A stretch of DNA of 20,867 bases from Beroe ovata (taxonomy: Eukaryota; Ctenophora; Nuda; Beroida; Beroidae): positions 262,422 through 283,288 of the forward strand of contig CAMPET010000083.1 in the NCBI GenBank assembly GCA_946803715.1, in the 5' to 3' direction. The notes below the pieces were generated by a model, which saw only the letters and a list, made by a program, of their open reading frames with translations, searched no databases and was not told the origin of the DNA. Position numbers and translations under genes: made by a program. How positions within the stretch are numbered: position 1 is the first letter of the stretch; every line of letters starts with the position of its first letter. Below, in pieces: positions 9,512 to 16,861 of this stretch.

Positions 9512-9554
9512 GCAGGGAGATACCTTATCTATGCCGCTTTGTTTTTGCTTGTAG

Positions 9555-9562
9555 CTTGCCGT
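9555..9562 (+). repeat. Left target-site duplication CTTGCCGT
   Basis: Direct repeat of 10706-10713, immediately outside the G-run of the left terminal repeat. Confidence 0.7.
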
Positions 9563-9799
9563 GGGGGGGATGCAACGTGCATTAATGTGCAATAATGTGC
9601 ATTAATGTCTATGTCAGTTTTGCGTTTTTTTGAAATACTGACATTAATGCACATGTTTATTTAAGTGAGAAGATCAAGAACATCAGCTCATCTGAGTCCC
9701 AAATAAGAATGAAAAACCCTTCGCACACAACAAGGTCCCCGACGTACGTTGAGTTTAAGCCGGACTGATGACTATGACAGCAATTTAAGCCACAGATAC

Positions 9800-10510
9800 C
9801 ACTTCTCGAGTTGGGAATATCGATTACTGATACTATTTCTCGAGTTGGAACATCCACGATCATCAGTGACCAAATAGGGAACCATAAGCTGTCATCACAG
9901 ACCATCAGGAATCATAATGAGTCTCAAGTGGTCGCACAGGACCTTATAGAACCATGAGGCGACACAATTAACCGTGGATAAAACCGATAGAGGCCATAGA
10001 AAATCATCAGCCAACATAAGGGGATACAGGAGCCCGTCAGGAGGACCTCATAGAACCATAAGGGTTGGTCAACTACCACCAGATACTACCACCAGATATG
10101 ACGACTAAAAGTCGTCATGGGCTTATAGACGACTATTATAAGGGGATATCATGAGTTAGGTAGGTGGTATCACTGGAAAATACTTCCCGAATTTAGAGTT
10201 AGACACTTTTCCAATTCTTGAGGCTATGATACTATTTGTCCGATTGGGGGATACAGGTACTAGGTACTTCTCGAGTTGGGAATGGGGGGCTACGAATACG
10301 GTTGGCCGGTGATTTAGGTATAATAGATACTACTTCTTGATTTGGGAGCTGAAGATACTACTTATCGAGTTGGGAGCTAGGAACACTATTTCTTGAGTTG
10401 AACTGGGTAGTTAACGATGTTGTTTCTTGTGTTGGTATGGTAACTTCTAATACTACTTCTCGAGTTGGGAGCACCACTGCACCAGATACCACTCTTGAAT
10501 TGGGAGGCGT
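9800..10510 (+). repeat. Dispersed CTCGAGTTGGGA repeats inside the TIR element
   Basis: Versions of TACTACTTCTCGAGTTGGGA occur near 9801, 9831, 10265, 10331, 10355, 10387, 10455 and 10487 at irregular spacing. Related GAGTTGGGTATTC and AGTTGGGTATTC copies are outside the element at about 9418 and 9484, so the repeat is not strictly element-specific. Confidence 0.6.
10098..10118. repeat. Perfect hairpin, 9-bp stem, AAA loop
   Basis: ATGACGACT and AGTCGTCAT flank a three-base loop, inside the TIR element. No poly-T follows and no function is assigned. Confidence 0.85.
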
Positions 10511-10705
10511 GAGCAACAGATAGTATCTGTCACTGTCAGATACATGAAGTGGAACAAAAGGTTCAAAAGTGGTATAGAATTAGTTCAATTAATGTGAATT
10601 TATGTGCATTAATGTGCAATAATGTGCATTAATGTGCATAGTGTCAATATCAATGTCAGTTTTTGGATTTTTCCAAATACTGACATTAATGCACGTTGCA
10701 TCCCC

Positions 10706-10713
10706 CTTGCCGT
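10706..10713 (+). repeat. Right target-site duplication CTTGCCGT
   Basis: Direct repeat of 9555-9562, immediately outside the last C of the right terminal repeat. One C of the run could belong to either. Confidence 0.7.
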
Positions 10714-11774
10714 ACATGATATGCTAGTAAAAGTTTCAATTTACTCAGATAAAAAATTGCACCATGGTTTGCCAACACAGAATTGCGGGTTTCTCAGGAA
10801 CACAGCAAACAAACTTATGATCTAACTTATTATACTTTGACACCACTTTGTAAATTCAAATGAGCCTGGGAACATGAAAAGAAAAATAGAACACCTATTC
10901 ATATCAATCAGAATGCCAGGAAAAGACATGCAAGCCTGGCCTAAAGACTCTGACACCACATGACAGAGTAAGCATCTATGATGACACCCGTCCAGAAAAT
11001 TCACCGAACTCACTACGCAAGCCACTTCATCACATTTCACAGTTACGCACAATGACCTGGTTTCAGACTTGATCATAGACAGATTTATCACGATTCGTAG
11101 GAAGCATTTACATGTAGTATCATCCCAACCGAGAATTCAGATTCCATCAGCTGAACCCAAACTGATGGAATCAATAAGATGTTGTGATAAAGGACAGAGT
11201 ACCTACAATAACTGGGGAAGTTCGAGACAGATAACGATGAGCTGAGTGTTCAGTTTGACAACTCCACTCAGCTCCCTTAAAGGCCCACTGACAATACCTA
11301 CCGGTATAAAGGCTTAGGTAGGTACATGATATCGAATTTGTCAAAGCAGACAACGAAGCTAAGTTCGAAACGCAATGACGAATTACTGCGTACTATCATG
11401 GTAAATCGCGTGTTAACGATCGTGAATAAGAAACAATGATAGCAAAACATCCGCAACTATGAAAACAAGGTTGTATAACGCTGTTACAGTAGATTGTAAA
11501 ATGCATTTTGTTATTTGTACATTATATAGGGCTTACTATACTGTACGTATAGGTGCATGCCTCTTGTGCAAAGGTTAAAAATGATTACTTGCGGAGGAAT
11601 GAACTGAATTAAATTACCGACATATGTGTAGAAAGTGCGCGGTTCTACGGCAAGGGAAAAGAGGTCTTAAATTATGAAATACCTTCGGTATGGGCGGCAA
11701 ATGAGGTGGATCAATCAAATGCATGTCCCTTACATCGTCTGAGCGTTAAAAACATAGTTGCAAAGTGTTTTCTG
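10714..11774. other. Stretch without supported genes
   Basis: Contains two GACACCAC octamers (10839-10846, 10952-10959). Short open frames on both strands lack recognisable domains and splice support. Confidence 0.5.
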
Positions 11775-11775
11775 N
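11775..11775. other. Contig join (single N)
   Basis: No repeated sequence seen across it. Confidence 0.85.
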
Positions 11776-11870
11776 ACACACTCCAATAATTTTCAATGGA
11801 ACAGTTTGAACGATTGAATGGAAAAATGTCTGGTCACATGATCAAATTAGTTTTTCGCCCATAACCACTG

Positions 11871-11909
11871 CACTGTTTCGTGCGCGCGGCGCGCGCGCAA
11901 AAAACAGTG
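11871..11909. repeat. GC-rich inverted repeat (CACTGTTT...AAACAGTG)
   Basis: Outer arms CACTGTTT and AAACAGTG enclose GCGCGC arms, a potential cruciform or Z-DNA-forming sequence. Confidence 0.65.
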
Positions 11910-12062
11910 GACAGACATAATATAAAGTATAAACTTTCAATCCGGCAACAGACCAAATAGTGATATGAGCGGCGCGCCCACGCGCAATGCAACGTTTGCA
12001 AATCGTTGCCTGATAAAGCTGGCGCGCGCGCAAAAAACAGTGGACAGGTATCATCCGGCAAC
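11888..12062 (+). repeat. Two direct copies of a 27-bp GC-alternating unit
   Basis: 11888-11914 and 12021-12047 are identical: GGCGCGCGCGC, then A6 and CAGTGGACAG. Each is followed at a different distance by ATCCGGCAAC (about 11940 and 12053). Confidence 0.85.
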
Positions 12063-12143
12063 GAATATTAAAAAGCTCGTGCTATTCTGCCTCGTTTGAA
12101 TCCGCGCACGACGGTACTTGCGACGCGACTGCCAGCTTTTATG

Positions 12144-12232
12144 CTAACCTAACCCTAACCCTAACCTAACCCTAACCTAACCCTAACCTAACCCTAACCT
12201 AACCCTAACCCTAGTACCCTAACCCAAACCCT
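12144..12232 (+). repeat. Telomere-like CCCTAA/CCTAA array
   Basis: CCCTAA units alternate with CCTAA units and degrade toward the right end of the contig (N at 12233). The C-rich strand reads left to right, the wrong orientation for a right-hand chromosome end, so it is interstitial or belongs to a misoriented or misplaced contig. Confidence 0.85.
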
Positions 12233-12233
12233 N
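12233..12233. other. Contig join (single N) after the telomere-like array
   Basis: Separates the array from the contig that carries the CCDC33-like gene. Adjacency of the two is not proven. Confidence 0.85.
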
Positions 12234-12280
12234 CTCATTATGAAATATCCCTCCATTCCCATGTTCCCAATCTCCCTTAG

Positions 12281-14389
12281 CTGCTCCAACGACACGGCAC
12301 ACCCTCATCCGAGGCTGCCTTCATCTACGATAAGAAGAATGAAAATAGTGCCGAGTACATGGGTAAAATCATCGATCATCAAGCTACTGAGCTCAGAAAA
12401 TACAAGTGAGTGTCGTTCTCAGAAAGCCGTTTAGTGATCCCTATTATAGCATGGAATACCGGTCCACACCGCGACGATACTCAACAATCGCGATAACTCA
12501 GAGAAGCGGTCCAGAAGATGGGTCGAGACATACTCTCGTGTCGCGAGTACATCACGGGTCTGAAGTCGGAGAACACGAAACTGAAGTCGAAAGTAGCGAA
12601 ACTACAGGAACCAGTTCATGATATCTCACTGAGCAACATCCCTAAAGAGGATCTTGTGAAGGAAGTGCTTCAAGCGAGGAAGATTCTGCGTGAAGAGGTT
12701 AGTTATTCAATTTACCTTGTCCAATATAATCATTCGAACATTATTCAATTTGCCTCATCCAACATGATAATTCGAAAATTATACAGCCAACATTCAAATC
12801 TTAGCAATATTGATCTCTTAATTTCGTCACATTTTCAGATGGAGAAGAACAGGGTTATAACAGAGACAGTTTCGTCTCTGAAAGAGAGACTAAACCGTAT
12901 TGAGGGAGAGAAAGACGAGCTCTCTGAACTTCGCAGTGCACATCAGTCACAGAACCACTTGTTACTGAAACTACAAGAGAAGGTGACGTCCTTTTCCGCT
13001 TTGTTTTTTGTGGTAAATAAAGATTTGCCTGGGGAAATACCCTGCAAAAATGCTGTCAAAGGGATCAAGGGATTACCAGCGTTTGCGAAATAGAGCTGTC
13101 AAGGGAAGTGGTGTCTCTGACACCAGTGGTGTCAGAGAGAATGGTAGCGAGGAAAAAGTGGTGTCAGGGAAATAGTGCTCACTGCTCACTGATGTAAACC
13201 GATTTGTTTTAAAGGATTCAAATAATGGTGTCAAGGAAGAAGTAGTGTCAACTGCCACGGGTAAAATATGTCAAGGGAAATGGCTGCCAACGAAAAGGGA
13301 TATGTGCTGTCATGGGGAAATTGGTGTCTGCCCTATACTGGTTGACCTGTATGTCGAATGCTGTATCCAGCATTACACTAGTTGACCAGTGTGCTGTATC
13401 CAGCATTACACTGGTTGACCAGTGTGCTGTATCCAGCCTTAAACCAGTGTTCTGGATATTGCCTTTTCGATATATTTTTTTGTTTTTATGCTTTTTTTGG
13501 AGTTCCTTTTGAACTGAATCTATCGCCTTATATACTCCCTTGACACCACTTCGTAACTTGCCGCTAACACCACTTTTGCAATACACCACTGTGGCATAGG
13601 ATAGCAGGTATGTGATCGCTAGTGACAGTTTGCTGTATCCAGCATTACACTGGTTGATCAGTGTGCTGTATCCAGCTTTTTACTGGTTGACAGGTTTGTT
13701 GTATTCTGCCTTACACTGGTTGACCACTGACCCTGGTGCTGTATACAGCCTTGTCATGGGAGAAGTGATGTCAACTGTTAAGGGAAATATGATGTCAAAG
13801 GAAAATTCGTGGGAGAAGTGGTGTTAACAAAAGTTCTGTCAAGGGTAAAGTAGTGTAAAGGAAGTAATTGCGTCTGGGAAAATATGCTGTCTAGGGAAAT
13901 GTTAAGTGGTGAGAAGGAAAGGAATATTTTTCAAGGGGAGAATTGCTGTCAACGGAAATTGCTGTTATGGGTTAAGAAGTGTCAAGGGAAAATGTAGTAT
14001 AAGTTTTCTATATCCTGCAGTTGAAAACAACGCAAGTCCTCGAGAAAACGTGTCAGAACCAAGAGAAAGTAATAGAGCGGCTGGAGGGCTTGCTTAACGA
14101 GTCACAACCGCCTCAAAAACGCGTTACCTTCAACGAAACACTGGCGATCATGTCACCACCTGACCTCAGCAAGCCACTTGCCCTCCCCAAACTGGAGCCA
14201 CTTCCGCCACCTGAGTCACACAAGAGTGACTACGACAGTCAGGTTCCGTATGAAACGGCACTCAAGTTGAAAGTTAAAGCTCTGGAAAATCAGCTTCACT
14301 TTTCCAAGCAAGCACACCAGGATGAAATGACTCGGCTAGCGGCCGAAAAGATGGATTTGCAGCTCCAAATGGCCAGACTCTATAGATGA
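12281..14389 (+). CDS. CCDC33: CCDC33-like coiled-coil protein, last four exons (about 277 aa seen), 5' part missing
   Basis: Exons 12281-12405, 12502-12697, 12839-12982 and 14021-14389 (stop TGA at 14387-14389). Introns are 96, 141 and 1038 bp, all GT/AG with matching phases (2, 0, 0). The first exon follows a strong pyrimidine-rich acceptor. The product is charged and heptad-rich through the first three exons and the start of the fourth, then a Pro-rich stretch, then a final coiled coil ending in Arg-Leu-Tyr-Arg. Recall of human CCDC33 gives the same order of signatures: Lys-Ile-Ile-(Asp/Glu)-His-Gln-Ala with Glu-Leu then Lys-Tyr, a Lys-Met...Asp-Ile block, and Gln-Glu-Lys-Val-Ile-Glu followed by Leu-Glu. 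Human CCDC33 is a testis-enriched protein with N-terminal C2 domains, reported to bind PEX13; those N-terminal exons are not visible here. The identification is from memory; another ciliary or testis coiled-coil family is possible. Confidence 0.68.
13108..13165 (+). repeat. GTGGTGTC repeats and 25-bp palindrome in the CCDC33-like intron
   Basis: GTGGTGTC occurs at 13108, 13126 and 13158. A 12-base-arm palindrome with a one-base centre spans 13114-13138. Degenerate GTGGTGTCAAGGGAAA-type units continue through about 13260 and again from 13755 to 14000. Confidence 0.75.
13360..13729 (+). repeat. 33-bp minisatellite in two clusters
   Basis: Units start at GCTGTATCCAGC and end with CACTGGTTGACCAGTG, itself a palindrome. 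Copies: 13360-13392, 13393-13425 and a partial from 13426 to about 13455, then 13632-13664, 13665-13697 and 13698-13729. The clusters are separated by about 180 bp of unrelated sequence within the same intron. Confidence 0.85.
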
Positions 14390-15374
14390 GGTTTCGTGGC
14401 ACAAACGTAAGGTTGTGTAGTATTTATAGTTGCAATTTCGCTGTGAACGTTGTTTTGCGTAAGCCGTCTGTTTTGTTACGCTATGAAAAACAATTTTTCA
14501 ACAATCAGTGTCAGCTCTAACAAGCCTATAGTTCAGCGCGCGTGTGTCTGCGCGTCATGTGTGGAACTCTTACCGAATCCTACTTACAACATTACAACAA
14601 CTACTACAACATTATGACTAATTGTTCTCAATTTCTTACAATTTCAGGAAGTTATGTAGGATTGAACTCTATCCAATGCACGATCATAAGCAGGTCGTAT
14701 GATGCTTTATTACAGAGGTTTGATGTCTTGCAATGACCTTCAGGTTTCAGTTAATCAGTTAATGATGATGCTAAATGCGGTAGTACTGGCTTGATAGAAT
14801 TACGATAATAGGAAGCTTCAGTTGACATCCACTGAAGTCTATTCATAGAATTTCATCAAAAGCTTTTCAGTGATTCCTCAAATAAATAAAGCTACATAAA
14901 ACTTATTCGTTATGGATTAATCCAACATCCAACTTGGAAGTTCCAAGTTTGAAATTCAGTGTAATTATTGATTTGATGATTTCGAAATGTGGTATGTATT
15001 TCAATTGTAAGGTATTGATTTATTTCTTTATCATATACCTTGTCACATTGACTTGTTCTTTCTGTACAGCAGTCATTCATCTTTGTGATTGTTCACCGAA
15101 TGTATCTTGCACCATCGTGTTCGATCACTACATAATATCACTGATATCATGAAGCGTTAAATTTTAACTAGTCTGATCTAGCTGCATGGGTACGTACGTG
15201 CGCGCCAAAATCTCATTCAGTTTGTCGTTCGGTGTTCGCGCCATGGAACTTTGGTACAATTTAAAGTAGAAAGCCGGCATTTTCCTATATTTTTCACATT
15301 AAAAGATACTTTAAACCTGCAATTCAATTCTAAAACTAAAATTTTCACATTAAAAGAAATTGTTCAACAGCGAT
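14390..15374. other. Convergent intergenic region with 3' UTRs
   Basis: Lies between the plus-strand CCDC33-like gene and the minus-strand carrier. Two overlapping AATAAA hexamers at 14881-14890 on the plus strand are the only clear gene-end signals. No further exon is evident; short plus-strand frames here look like chance. Confidence 0.5.
14881..14890 (+). promoter_or_regulatory. Overlapping AATAAA polyadenylation signals
   Basis: AATAAA at 14881-14886 and again at 14885-14890, about 490 bases after the CCDC33-like stop. They would give a 3' UTR of normal length. Confidence 0.45.
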
Positions 15375-16361
15375 TTAGTACAACGCTTCCCTCGAGTTAC
15401 TCCTGTTAAAATACTCCTTCAATCCTTCAAAAGTGGTGATAAAAATGGCGCACGACGGCATTATTTTGAACATCCTAGGTGCAAGGCCGACATACAAACC
15501 ACCGATGCCGTCAGCCTTGGCGATGTCTCTAAGGTGTTGGAACAATCCATTCTGACCAAGGTCTGACACAGTCTTATTTCCCACATTTGATTGTATCTGA
15601 ACTTTTGTTATTTCGAACGGGTGGGAAATTACAGAGGCTACAGCGCCACCCGCAAATGCACCAATACAGTTGCTGGTCAAGGTGTTATGTCCTCTTTTTA
15701 ACATTTTCACCTTGACAGCTTCCTGTAGGTACCAGTAGACTAGGGTGAAGGGCAGGTCTCTGAACATTTGGGACTTGGCCCCAGTCCAAAGTGATCTGAC
15801 CCCGTTTGTTTTGATATGTGTAGCAATCGAGTCCTTCAGTTTCGAATATGACAACAGTTGCTCACTCTGGGCTTTAGTCCTCATCAGCTCAATGGGGGAG
15901 AATATACTGATATTGATGAGCCGCGCTGTGATGCCTGCTAGTGACGGAACCAAATGATGGAACTTATCCGGCAACACAAACCGGCCCTGGTTCCTCATGA
16001 AGTCAAACATAGTGAAATACAACACAGCTGCGGGCACCATCATAAGCAATGTGGGCGTGGTCCCATTCCACAAGGCGAGCAATCCCTCGCCCCGTGCTAT
16101 CTTGTACGCAGCATCAAGTGTCCCACCATACACCTGTCTCTGACAGAGACCACGATACACGTACTGTGGTGGATGCTCGTACCCACAGCTCACACACGCA
16201 CTGTTTATCACTCCCTCGCAGTACTTGTAGAAACAAGCCCGGTCATGGGTGTGTAGAGTCTGTGCTATTAGCCTGGTTTTGATGACGTCAAAGGGCGTGG
16301 CCACGAGAGCCACTATGATGCCGCCAGCAGAGGTGGCTATCAAATGCTCGTGTATCTTCAT
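15375..16361 (-). CDS. SLC25A39: Mitochondrial carrier of the SLC25A39/SLC25A40 (glutathione importer) type, complete
   Basis: One uninterrupted 328-residue frame, normal length for SLC25. It has the three carrier signatures: Pro23-Phe-Asp25-Val-Ile-Lys28, Pro156-Ile-Glu158-Leu-Met-Arg161 and Pro248-Phe-Glu250-Ile-Thr-Lys253, each at the end of the first helix of a repeat. The second, in a Ser-Pro-Ile-Glu-Leu-Met-Arg-Thr-Lys context, is characteristic of SLC25A39/40, which import glutathione across the inner mitochondrial membrane. The first matrix loop is long and cysteine-rich (Cys43, Cys48, Cys56, Cys59, Cys73). In vertebrate SLC25A39 cysteines of this loop are implicated in iron-sulfur binding and AFG3L2-dependent turnover, so this could be conserved regulation (inference). 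No intron is visible. No AATAAA was seen close after the stop. It is convergent with the CCDC33-like gene. Confidence 0.88.
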   Translation of the reverse strand: MKIHEHLIATSAGGIIVALVATPFDVIKTRLIAQTLHTHDRACFYKYCEGVINSACVSCGYEHPPQYVYRGLCQRQVYGGTLDAAYKIARGEGLLALWNGTTPTLLMMVPAAVLYFTMFDFMRNQGRFVLPDKFHHLVPSLAGITARLINISIFSPIELMRTKAQSEQLLSYSKLKDSIATHIKTNGVRSLWTGAKSQMFRDLPFTLVYWYLQEAVKVKMLKRGHNTLTSNCIGAFAGGAVASVISHPFEITKVQIQSNVGNKTVSDLGQNGLFQHLRDIAKADGIGGLYVGLAPRMFKIMPSCAIFITTFEGLKEYFNRSNSREALY

Positions 16362-16743
16362 AGCGCGAGATTCAAGAGGGACAGTCTATTGAGGGTGGCG
16401 GACTGATTTAGTCATCCCTGAGATATTGATTATGTGGTTATTAACTTAGAATAAGTCTGGAATTAAATCAAAATGTTAGTCAAAATAATGGCTGCATAAT
16501 GCCGCATTTGAAACGTCATGAAGTGAAACAAGCAATGTGATTAGATAAACTAAAACAATGAGTACCTATTTAAGTTAATTAAAAATAATATAAAGAATCA
16601 TTAAAGAATCGTCGGTCTAGCTTTGAACTAAGGCTATTATAATTAATGTGCTAAAAACTTAATAAAACAAATACCAGTTTCAAATAACAGATAAAAACCA
16701 AGTGTCATGCTCAGAAAATGTCATCATAAAGAAAACATAGTAG
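16362..16743. other. AT-rich intergenic spacer between carrier and TDRD9
   Basis: Should contain the carrier promoter (minus strand, just right of 16361) and the end of the TDRD9 transcript. No exon or RNA gene was recognised. Confidence 0.5.
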
Positions 16744-16749
16744 TTTATT
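16744..16749 (-). promoter_or_regulatory. Polyadenylation signal AATAAA of TDRD9
   Basis: AATAAA on the minus strand about 112 bases after the TDRD9 stop codon (16864-16862). Confidence 0.55.
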
Positions 16750-16861
16750 TGTGAAAGGCTCCACTTAAAACGAGAAAAATGGGCAGTATAACTCACCCCA
16801 TTCTTAACAAAACGCAATGATCAATGAAAATATTCAATCCTCCAGACTCCTCCCAACATGA

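Larger units (their letters stand above)
9563..10705. mobile_element. 1.14-kb non-autonomous TIR element with 8-bp target duplication
   Basis: Ends are inverted repeats: GGGGATGCAACGTGCATTAA and onward at 9566-9588, and its exact reverse complement at 10683-10705 (23 bp). The left end has three extra G (9563-9565). Both sides carry the direct octamer CTTGCCGT (9555-9562 and 10706-10713), as expected for a target-site duplication. Just inside both ends are 10-bp repeats of the CATTAATGTG type (three at the left, about five at the right) and a TCAGT...ACTGA hairpin; the right hairpin is at 10655-10682. The interior has degenerate CTCGAGTTGGGA repeats, AGAACCATAAG-type repeats and a perfect 9-bp-stem hairpin (10098-10118), with no open frame for a transposase. 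8-bp duplications are typical of hAT, P or Merlin transposons. I cannot assign the superfamily. Confidence 0.75.

Noticed and set aside
12144-12232. True chromosome end
   Set aside because: Orientation is wrong for a right-hand telomere and units are degenerate.
13248-13589. Open frames over the 33-bp repeats with repeated Leu-Asp-Thr-Ala-His-Trp motifs
   Set aside because: The periodic peptide comes from the intronic minisatellite; both strands give such frames.
13360-13729. Possible CRISPR-like array of palindromic 33-bp repeats
   Set aside because: Units are directly adjacent without unique spacers, inside a eukaryotic intron.
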